Assembly: GCA_024403175.1 (NCBI GenBank)
Contig: JAKSSI010000030.1
Span: 1-10,377 of the forward strand
Direction of reading: 5' to 3'
From: Clostridia bacterium
GTDB lineage: Bacteria > Bacillota_A > Clostridia > Peptostreptococcales > Anaerovoracaceae
DNA: 10,377 nt
Position 1 is the first letter of the stretch. Every line of letters starts with the position of its first letter. The position numbers were made by a program, and so were the translations under genes. Under the pieces are notes generated by a model. It had not been told where the DNA came from and ran no database searches. It worked only from the letters and a program-made list of their open reading frames with translations. Shown piece by piece: positions 1-5,647 of the stretch.

Positions 1-1260
1 AACAAGCTGATCTCTTAATGCTGTCATCTTGATGTACCAAGATGGCTTTGCATAGTAGATGAGCGGTGTATCGCATCTCCAACAGTGTGGATAGTTATGT
101 TCAAGCTTTTCCTTTTCGTAAAGCTTTCCTTCGTTTGCGAGCCACTTGATGATTTCTACATCAAGGCCTTCTTCCATGATGAAGTGACCAGCCCAAGGTG
201 TTGCTGTGTACTTACCTTCTTCGTCAACTGGGTTAACAACTGGAAGGTTATACTTAAGACCTGTGTTGTAGTCGTCTTCACCAAATGCAGGTGCTGTATG
301 AACAATACCAGTACCATCTTCAGCTGTTACGTAATCGTTGCATGTTACGATGAATGCATTGTTCTTTGTTGTATCAACCTGAACGAATGGCATAAGCTGT
401 TCGTACTTCTTGTATTCAAGATCCTTACCCTTCATTTCAGCAACAATCTTGTATTCGCCGTGCTTACCAAGAACCTTTTCTGCAAGGCTCTTTGCAACGT
501 AGTAGAACTTACCATCCTGTTCTGCCTTTACGTAGTCCATATCTGTGCCTACTGTAAGTGCAACGTTGGAAGCAAGAGTCCAAGCTGTTGTTGTCCAAGC
601 AAGGAAGTATGTGTTTTCTTCTTCAGTGCTCTTGAATGGAACAGTAAGAGTAATTACCTTAACCATCTTGTAACCCTGAGCTACTTCGTGGGAAGCAAGA
701 CCTGTTCCGCAACGTGGGCAGTATGGAAGAATCTTATGTCCTTCGTAGATAAGACCTGCTTTATAGAATTCCTTAAGAATCCACCAACCTGTTTCAATGT
801 AGTTGTTGTCGAGGGTAATATATGGATCGTCGAGATTGATGAGATAACCCATGCGGTGTGTCATCTTTCTCCACATTGCTTCGTAAGTGAATACAGAAGC
901 TTTACACTTTTCGTTAAATTCTTTAATACCGTACTTTTCGATATCCTGCTTGCCGTTAAAACCAAGCTGCTTTTCAACTTCAATTTCAACTGGAAGACCG
1001 TGAGTATCCCAACCAGCTTTTCTGTTTACCTTATAACCCTGCATTGTCTTATAACGACAGATAGAGTCCTTAAGAGTTCTAGCAATAACATGGTGAATAC
1101 CAGGCTTGCCGTTTGCTGTTGGAGGTCCTTCGTAGAATAAGAAGTTTGGCTGACCTTCGCGTGATGTTACGCATTTTCCAAGCATGTCAATTTCGTCCCA
1201 CTTGTCGGCCTGAGCAAGCTGGACGTCTGCTATTGGTAAATCTGATAAATTCTTATACAT
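1..1260 (-). CDS. ileS: Isoleucyl-tRNA synthetase, N-terminal part (runs off left edge)
   Basis: Charges tRNA-Ile with isoleucine in the cytoplasm. The 420 visible codons contain the class I synthetase start: residues 44-54 read EGPPTANGKPG, followed by the HIGH-equivalent GIHHV at about 54-58. Next come GWDTHGLPVEIEVEK (83-97) and the zinc-type PYCPRCGTGLASHEVA block (179-194). After these come a CP1 editing domain with WTTTAWTLASN and GTGIVHTAPAFGEDDY, and the HNYPHCWRCDTPL segment close to the left edge. The GIHH form of the signature and the eukaryote-like editing domain fit the IleS2 clade, members of which are known for low mupirocin sensitivity. The KMSKS loop and anticodon-binding domain lie outside the window. 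The ATG at 1260 is preceded by GAGGAAA at a good distance. It lies 37 bases after the PPTase-RecX stop, so the two are probably cotranscribed. Its codons are strongly biased (no in-frame TTA, CTA or TCA over about 370 codons), as expected of a highly expressed gene. Confidence 0.97.
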   Translation of the reverse strand, partial: MYKNLSDLPIADVQLAQADKWDEIDMLGKCVTSREGQPNFLFYEGPPTANGKPGIHHVIARTLKDSICRYKTMQGYKVNRKAGWDTHGLPVEIEVEKQLGFNGKQDIEKYGIKEFNEKCKASVFTYEAMWRKMTHRMGYLINLDDPYITLDNNYIETGWWILKEFYKAGLIYEGHKILPYCPRCGTGLASHEVAQGYKMVKVITLTVPFKSTEEENTYFLAWTTTAWTLASNVALTVGTDMDYVKAEQDGKFYYVAKSLAEKVLGKHGEYKIVAEMKGKDLEYKKYEQLMPFVQVDTTKNNAFIVTCNDYVTAEDGTGIVHTAPAFGEDDYNTGLKYNLPVVNPVDEEGKYTATPWAGHFIMEEGLDVEIIKWLANEGKLYEKEKLEHNYPHCWRCDTPLIYYAKPSWYIKMTALRDQLV

Positions 1261-1275
1261 TTTGTTTCCTCGACT

Positions 1276-1287
1276 TTTGTATACAAA
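1276..1287. promoter_or_regulatory. 12-bp perfect palindrome between recX fusion and ileS
   Basis: TTTGTATACAAA is a perfect inverted repeat lying just upstream of the ileS ribosome binding site. It is AT-rich and short, so chance is possible. If it has a role, it could be a repressor site or a small mRNA structure controlling ileS. I do not recognise it as the site of a known regulator. Confidence 0.25.
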
Positions 1288-1297
1288 TAAACAATTT

Positions 1298-2218
1298 CTA
1301 ACTTTTTCTTAACCTAGATAGTATATCATAAATTATAGTAGCTTCATACCCTAAACTTGACAGCTTTCGGCCTATTTTTGCCAAATCTTTTTCCGTCTCA
1401 GCCTTGTATTTTAAAGCTATTTCCATTGCCGCTTCTCTTGAGTTTTCCTTGTAGGAGGATGCAGCATCTTTTGCAAGCTCTTTTGAGAGACCTTTTTTCA
1501 TAAGTTCGTACTCAATTCGGCGCGGAGCCTTGCCCGAATTTGCTAATTTATCGGCCCAATTTTGAGCGTACAAAGCATCGTTTATGTACCCGTATTCAAG
1601 AAGTTTTTCGATGGCATAATCAATATCTTCATCCGGGTAAGTGCGTTCTTTTAGCTTATTTCTAAGCTCTGCTTCGCTGTAGGTTCTGGTATCTAAAAAG
1701 CCTGCTGCACAGTCCAAACAGCTTTGAATAAATGGCGCATCATATTCAACCCATTTAATGCTGTAATCTGGGTCGCCAGCTATACCGACAAAGAGTTTTT
1801 TATGGATAAAACTTTGAGTTATTCCATCATCAATTACAGAAAAAGATGAAAGCCCCATGCGAAGGCCCTCTTCTTTAAGCTTCATAAAGGCTTCTTTTCT
1901 AACCCAAATGGATAAAAATTCTTCTCTCCACTCGCTGCTGCCAGGGGCAAGAGCACTTAAATAATCTTGCTCAGATGGATGCAATTTCTTTGCAAGATTT
2001 GGCTTTACAACCCTTGAAAACTCTTCAATATCAACGCCTACAGGGTTTTCTGATATTGCACAGCACCAGTAGTTTTTTGTGTCTGAAATAGAAATAAATC
2101 CATCATCAATCTTTGGCGCACCGTTTACATGAATCAGTTTTTTGCCAAGTATTTCTTCAACAATTTGCTCGGATTTATAAGTTCTATATTTATTTTTTTC
2201 TAAAAAAAGGATATTCAT
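1298..2218 (-). CDS. Fused 4'-phosphopantetheinyl transferase - RecX protein
   Basis: One uninterrupted frame of 306 codons joins two unrelated families. Numbering is from the ATG at 2218. The N-terminal part, about 1-170, is an Sfp-type phosphopantetheinyl transferase, which moves phosphopantetheine from CoA onto carrier proteins. It shows GVDIE at 61-65 (metal ligands D63 and E65) and WVRKEAFMK at 105-113 (E109 and K113). The usual SH of the first CoA-binding motif is SD here (SISD, 43-46). The C-terminal part, about 175-306, is a complete RecX made of three-helix repeats: TYSEAELRNKLKER, then LLEYGYINDALYAQNWADKL, APRRIEYELMKKGL and a final KIGRKLSSLGY block. RecX proteins bind RecA filaments and control their activity. 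The frame opens 36 bases earlier with a TTG at 2254, preceded by AAGGGA. I prefer ATG because MNILFLEKN looks like a natural first strand and the TTG lies inside a good -35 box. The domain calls are firm; the start is about 60% sure. Confidence 0.9.
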   Translation of the reverse strand: MNILFLEKNKYRTYKSEQIVEEILGKKLIHVNGAPKIDDGFISISDTKNYWCCAISENPVGVDIEEFSRVVKPNLAKKLHPSEQDYLSALAPGSSEWREEFLSIWVRKEAFMKLKEEGLRMGLSSFSVIDDGITQSFIHKKLFVGIAGDPDYSIKWVEYDAPFIQSCLDCAAGFLDTRTYSEAELRNKLKERTYPDEDIDYAIEKLLEYGYINDALYAQNWADKLANSGKAPRRIEYELMKKGLSKELAKDAASSYKENSREAAMEIALKYKAETEKDLAKIGRKLSSLGYEATIIYDILSRLRKS

Positions 2219-2225
2219 AGTATAA

Positions 2226-2254
2226 AGTTTACCTTTTGCACGAAATAGTGTCAA
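2226..2254 (-). promoter_or_regulatory. Candidate promoter of the PPTase-recX gene
   Basis: On the minus strand a consensus TTGACA (2254-2249) is followed after 17 bases by TAAACT (2231-2226), four of six matches to TATAAT. Transcription would begin near 2219, at or next to the ATG at 2218, giving a leaderless or almost leaderless mRNA. The competing reading is that the TTG of TTGACA is itself the start codon, served by AAGGGA upstream. In that case the promoter lies further back. Confidence 0.45.
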
Positions 2255-2262
2255 ATTTCCCT

Positions 2263-2290
2263 TTTACTTTCACGCTTTAAAGCGTATAAT
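2263..2290 (+). promoter_or_regulatory. Promoter of the TrpR-like repressor gene
   Basis: A perfect TATAAT (2285-2290) has TTTACT (2263-2268, four of six matches to TTGACA) 16 bases upstream. The expected transcript start is near 2297, leaving a leader of about 30 bases with GGAGGA before the ATG at 2329. The -35 box lies only 8 bases from the -35 box of the opposite promoter, so the two back-to-back promoters could be controlled together. Confidence 0.7.
2272..2285. promoter_or_regulatory. 14-bp palindromic operator candidate in divergent promoter region
   Basis: ACGCTTTAAAGCGT is a perfect inverted repeat. It fills the spacer between the -35 and -10 of the plus-strand promoter and touches the first base of TATAAT. 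A protein bound here would block RNA polymerase. A two-fold symmetric site suits a dimeric TrpR-fold repressor, and the adjacent gene encodes one, so autoregulation is the simplest inference. The sequence is not the E. coli trp operator. Confidence 0.55.
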
Positions 2291-2328
2291 AGATAGTACG
2301 TTAAAACATCAAACAACGGAGGACCCAA

Positions 2329-2619
2329 ATGGCTTACGAATCAAAATTTAAATCCGCTGCAACTGACGCTCTCTTTGAAGCTATTCTTAAACTGGAAAAT
2401 GTAGATGAGTGTTACAGATTTTTTGACGACCTTATGACTATTAAAGAAATTCAGTCTGTAGCCCAGAGATGGGAGGTTGCAACACTGCTTGCCGAAGGAA
2501 ACACATATCAGGAAATCGAAAAGAAAACAAAAGCTTCAACTGCTACAATTAGCCGTATTAACAAGTGTATGCAATATGGCGCAGACGGCTATAAAATCGT
2601 TTTAGACAGACTTAAATAA
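2329..2619 (+). CDS. TrpR-like transcriptional repressor, YerC/YecD family
   Basis: A 96-residue all-helical DNA-binding protein of the TrpR superfamily, matching the YerC/YecD group found in Firmicutes. An N-terminal helical part (about 1-38, with LFEAILKLENVDECYRFFDD) provides the dimer interface. The helix-turn-helix lies at about 45-79: QRWEVATLLAEGNTYQEIEKKT leads into the recognition helix STATISRIN. Its length is typical of the family. In E. coli TrpR the ligand is tryptophan, but this group is not known to bind it and its regulon is poorly defined. The ATG has GGAGGA five bases upstream. The gene is monocistronic, read away from the PPTase-recX gene and closed by a strong terminator. 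The palindrome in its own promoter suggests that it represses itself and perhaps its divergent neighbour. Confidence 0.93.
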   Translation: MAYESKFKSAATDALFEAILKLENVDECYRFFDDLMTIKEIQSVAQRWEVATLLAEGNTYQEIEKKTKASTATISRINKCMQYGADGYKIVLDRLK

Positions 2620-2628
2620 AACAAAAAG

Positions 2629-2653
2629 CCTTTCCCATAGGAAAGGATTTTTT
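2629..2653 (+). terminator. Rho-independent terminator of the TrpR-like gene
   Basis: A seven-base stem CCTTTCC/GGAAAGG with a CATA loop is followed by ATTTTTT, ten bases after the stop codon. The run of A upstream of the stem gives a T-rich tail on the other strand, so it may also stop leftward transcripts. Confidence 0.9.
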
Positions 2654-2659
2654 ATTGCT

Positions 2660-2693
2660 AAAATAAAAGACATGCGGGCTTTAAGGCCCGCAT
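2660..2693 (-). terminator. Terminator at the end of the ftsE-to-UroD-like operon
   Basis: An eight-base stem ATGCGGGC/GCCCGCAT (2672-2679 with 2686-2693) has a six-base loop. On the minus strand it is followed by GTCTTTTATTTTA. It starts 16 bases after the stop of the UroD-like gene. The stem is GC-rich and stable; the T tract is interrupted. Confidence 0.75.
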
Positions 2694-2708
2694 TTAATTT
2701 GCTTTGGA

Positions 2709-3689
2709 TTAATAGTGTTCCTTAGCGATCATGTCGCAGATAAGCTTTGTCTGTTCTGGGGAAACGCCCTTCTTTGGTACTCTGTACCAAACCTTGTAAC
2801 CCTTGTATGTGTCAAGGATCTTCTGAGCATATTCTCTTACAGCTTCATCGCTGGAAACGTCTGTTGGTTCGATGGATACGCCGCAGATAATCTTTCCGTC
2901 GTATGTCTTAACCATGTTTTCCTTAATGCCAGCTGTTTCCTGACCGAACCATGTATCTGTACCAGCTTCGATCATGTCAGGGAATACGTCTGTGATGTTA
3001 CCACAGGAGTGCTGCATGTAAAGCATTCCGAGTTCGTGGCACTTGTCAACTACTCTCTTAACATAAGGGAAGATGAATTCATGGTGAGCATCAAGAGACA
3101 TCATAGAAGACTTCTGTGTTCCCCAGTCATCGTGAAGTTCGATCATTTCTACGTTGAAGTACTTGTGCATTCTTTCAATATAATCGCAGTAGAGGTTGGA
3201 GAGCTTATCGAAAAGTCCTTTAAGAGCTTCTTCAGCATCTGGATCTACAGCTGCCATAGCAAGAGCCATAGCTGCATCCTGGAAGTCCATGAAAGCAATG
3301 ATTCTTTCAAAGAATCCGTTGAATACTGTAGCACAGATAATCTTGTCAGTCTTGAGGTATTCTGCATTTCTTGCAGCGATGCCTTCCCAATCGTAATCAT
3401 CGAGGTTAGGGAAAACAACCTTGTCCTGCCATTCTTCGATATCATCGAATGTTCTGCCCTTGTCGATAGAACCACCTGCGGATGGTTCGAATTCCCATTC
3501 TACGCCGAACCAGCCCTTACCGCCGGATTCATTGTTTCTGTCAAATGGGAAACCATCGAATACGAAGCCTCTAGCTACGTAGTCGTGGAGTTCTCTTGGC
3601 TGGAAAACGAGAACGTCTTCGCCAAGTGTTGGAACGTGATCATATTCTTCGCCCTTAAAAAACGCAAAGAAATTGTCTCTTCTTGTCAT
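2709..3689 (-). CDS. Uroporphyrinogen decarboxylase-superfamily protein, probable corrinoid-dependent methyltransferase
   Basis: A 326-residue TIM-barrel protein of the UroD/MtaA/MtbA superfamily. It resembles the methyltransferases of anaerobes that act on methylated corrinoid proteins or demethylate methoxy compounds, rather than true HemE. Visible marks are the opening MTRRDNFFAFFKGEEYDHVP, ELHDYVARGFVFDGFPFD (33-50), ELHDDWG (184-190) and the metal-binding HSCGN (227-231). The heme-type N-terminal motif of HemE is not seen. In methyltransferases of this superfamily zinc is held by His-X-Cys plus a later Cys. H227 and C229 fit, but only C269 and C318 follow and neither is an obvious third ligand. 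AGGAGG precedes the ATG. It is the last gene of the operon, 15 bases after prsW, but has a very different codon choice (AAG, CTT and no TTA, CTA or TCA), suggesting high expression. No corrinoid protein or activating enzyme gene is in the window. The substrate is unknown. Confidence 0.85.
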   Translation of the reverse strand: MTRRDNFFAFFKGEEYDHVPTLGEDVLVFQPRELHDYVARGFVFDGFPFDRNNESGGKGWFGVEWEFEPSAGGSIDKGRTFDDIEEWQDKVVFPNLDDYDWEGIAARNAEYLKTDKIICATVFNGFFERIIAFMDFQDAAMALAMAAVDPDAEEALKGLFDKLSNLYCDYIERMHKYFNVEMIELHDDWGTQKSSMMSLDAHHEFIFPYVKRVVDKCHELGMLYMQHSCGNITDVFPDMIEAGTDTWFGQETAGIKENMVKTYDGKIICGVSIEPTDVSSDEAVREYAQKILDTYKGYKVWYRVPKKGVSPEQTKLICDMIAKEHY

Positions 3690-3704
3690 AATGACCTCCT
3701 GTAT

Positions 3705-4448
3705 TTAAACATCAATAATTGTAGGCCTGTTTGTATCGTCTAAATAACGATCTTTTAAAGATAATCTTTTTACTGCCTTAAAGCAAATAAAGAACATTAT
3801 TGCTATGAAGACAATAAACACCATATTCCCGATGTACTCAGAAATAGTGGCTATATAATCATAAGCGCCATGTATGATTGCAGGGAACACAACGCTGATA
3901 ATTCTAAGTGTTTTGGAGCTACTGTAATTGTCTCTTAATTCTTGCTTTTTTGCAACCCCATACCAGATGCCCATAAACACACCAAAGCTAGCGTGTCCTG
4001 GAACCGCAGTAAATGCTCTTACAATGGCTGTGGAAAAACCGTATGAGAAAACATACTTAATGTTTTCCCACAGGGCAAAGCCTAAAGAAACTGTAACGGC
4101 ATAAACTACTGCATCAAATTGGCAGTTAAAATCAGGATCTTTCCAGGAACCGATTTTAAGCATTATGTACTTTGCCAATTCTTCGGCAGGTCCAACGATA
4201 ATGAAGAACATTATCACGTCATAGCGATTGCTATACTGATTAACCGTAAGGTCCAAGATATTAAAGCCTATAGTTTCTAAAATCAAGGCAATATATGTGG
4301 ACGCAATGCCAAGCGCTAACAGTTTAATTATAAGGTGTGGCGGCTCTTTTTCCAAGCGGTCAATTTTATAAATATACCTTAAAAGTACAATTGCCGGGAT
4401 AACAGCCGATGCCACCAATATGTACATGTAATTTGTAAGTAAACCCAT
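3705..4448 (-). CDS. prsW: PrsW-family intramembrane metalloprotease
   Basis: A 247-residue polytopic membrane protein with about seven hydrophobic segments. It carries the PrsW signature set in order: EELAK at 89-93, FALWEN with E128, PGHASFGV with H152, and HGAYDY with H193. The two Glu and two His residues are the expected metal and catalytic groups of this fold, related to the CAAX protease group. B. subtilis PrsW makes the first cut in the anti-sigma factor RsiW after envelope stress. No anti-sigma or sigma gene is present here, so the substrate is open. The start ATG shares its A with the ctpA stop (TAATG), and no strong ribosome binding site is close, so translation is probably coupled to ctpA. 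The C-terminal tail (about 228-247) is charged and probably cytoplasmic. Confidence 0.9.
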   Translation of the reverse strand: MGLLTNYMYILVASAVIPAIVLLRYIYKIDRLEKEPPHLIIKLLALGIASTYIALILETIGFNILDLTVNQYSNRYDVIMFFIIVGPAEELAKYIMLKIGSWKDPDFNCQFDAVVYAVTVSLGFALWENIKYVFSYGFSTAIVRAFTAVPGHASFGVFMGIWYGVAKKQELRDNYSSSKTLRIISVVFPAIIHGAYDYIATISEYIGNMVFIVFIAIMFFICFKAVKRLSLKDRYLDDTNRPTIIDV

Positions 4449-5647
4449 TATTTTAGTAATTCAATAGCCTTAAGCAGCTGTGTATCCTCTTCGATGAAAC
4501 CCATAGGGTCTGGAGCAGGCAATTCTACTATATAGTCTGGAGTTACTCCAACTTTGTGAATTGGGTCGCCAGAAGGACTATAGTACTGAGTTCTTGTAAG
4601 TTTAATTACGCTTCCATCGGAAAGTTCTCTGGCTTCCTGAATGATGCCCTTTCCGTAAGTTTTTGTGCCAACAATCTTTGCTTCATTGTTGGACTGAATA
4701 CCTACAGCAAGTATCTCAGAAGCAGAAGCTGTATACTCATTTACTAAAAGTACATAAGGCAGCTTAGTTCTGCCATCAGTTGTTGTATAGTAAGTTCTTT
4801 TACCGTCTTGAGCCTCTGCATATACCACAGTGCCCTTATTCATAAGCATATCAGCTACTTCTACGGCTTGGTCTACAAGGCCGCCGCCGTTGTTTCTTAA
4901 GTCGATAACAAGGCCTTCAACACCCATATCTTCCATATCGGATAAAGCCTTTTCAAATTCCTTTGCTGTACCGGATCCGAAAGCTGCAATTTCAATGTAT
5001 CCGAGGTTTACATCCATATCTACATTGGATTTGTCGAGCTTAACACTGCTAACGGTAATTTCGCTTATAATTGCTCTGGTGATAGTTACAACGTATTCCT
5101 TACCTGCTCTTTGGTAGGTAAGTTCTACGTCTGTGCCCTTAGGACCACGGATCTTATCTCTAATAACAGTTGAATCCTGTCCTTTTATGTCTTCTCCGTT
5201 GACTTTTGTGATAATATCACCGGACTTTATGCCCGCTTTATCAGCTGGACTGTCAAGGTAAACTGAATCTGCACATACGTATCCATCATCTCCTATATAG
5301 AATGCCATACCTATGCCACCAAATTCAAGTGCAACTTCTTCCAAAAAAGCGTCCGCTTTATTGTAGGAAACATACTCAGAATACTTATCTCCTAAGGCTT
5401 CGAACATTCCCTTGTATGCGCCTTCCAATAATTGGGATTCTTCTACAGGCTGATAATAGTAAGATTCCACAAAATTCATAAGCGTATCAAGTTTGCCGTA
5501 TCTTTCTAAATATCCGTTATAGACTTCAGCATCAGCCGATGTAAGAAGCTTTGCACCCCCAACGCCTAAAGATGTTGCCAGTATCATTCCGCCTGCGCCG
5601 AGCAATACTGAAAAAATCATCAAAATGGCGACAATTCTCTTATTCAT
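4448..5647 (-). CDS. ctpA: C-terminal processing serine protease, S41 family, with PDZ domain
   Basis: A 399-residue secreted or membrane-anchored protease. Residues 6-28 form an N-terminal hydrophobic signal anchor. A helical segment (about 50-100) leads to a PDZ domain (about 105-190, with EFGGIGMAF and SPADKAGIKSGDIITKVNG) that reads substrate C termini. The S41 protease domain follows, with GYIEI, LVIDLRNNGGG (246-256), TASASEI (306-312) and YGKG (331-334). S308 and K333 form the catalytic Ser-Lys dyad; their 25-residue spacing equals that of the E. coli Prc dyad, so the enzyme should be active. The ATG overlaps the recJ stop by one base and AAGGG lies upstream inside recJ. Such proteases mature or degrade extracytoplasmic proteins. 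In this operon the M23 hydrolase is a plausible substrate, which is inference. Confidence 0.95.
   Translation of the reverse strand: MNKRIVAILMIFSVLLGAGGMILATSLGVGGAKLLTSADAEVYNGYLERYGKLDTLMNFVESYYYQPVEESQLLEGAYKGMFEALGDKYSEYVSYNKADAFLEEVALEFGGIGMAFYIGDDGYVCADSVYLDSPADKAGIKSGDIITKVNGEDIKGQDSTVIRDKIRGPKGTDVELTYQRAGKEYVVTITRAIISEITVSSVKLDKSNVDMDVNLGYIEIAAFGSGTAKEFEKALSDMEDMGVEGLVIDLRNNGGGLVDQAVEVADMLMNKGTVVYAEAQDGKRTYYTTTDGRTKLPYVLLVNEYTASASEILAVGIQSNNEAKIVGTKTYGKGIIQEARELSDGSVIKLTRTQYYSPSGDPIHKVGVTPDYIVELPAPDPMGFIEEDTQLLKAIELLK

Noticed and set aside
85..1140. Plus-strand open frame of 351 codons opposite ileS
   Set aside because: It is codon-aligned antisense to ileS and stays open only because ileS avoids TTA, CTA and TCA. 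The translation is Cys/Phe/Val-rich with no family resemblance.
1261..1297. T-box riboswitch upstream of ileS
   Set aside because: The gap is only 37 bases and lacks any T-box sequence or antiterminator fold.
2620..2708. CRISPR-like or attachment-site repeats between the converging genes
   Set aside because: The two inverted repeats have different sequences and T-rich tails; they are explained as terminators.
3196..3475. Small open frames on both strands inside the UroD-like gene
   Set aside because: They lie wholly within a well-supported gene, have no ribosome binding site and show low-complexity composition.
2715..3743. Plus-strand open frame of 342 codons opposite the UroD-like gene
   Set aside because: Same codon-aligned antisense artefact. 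The minus-strand reading has clear UroD motifs and an AGGAGG ribosome binding site.
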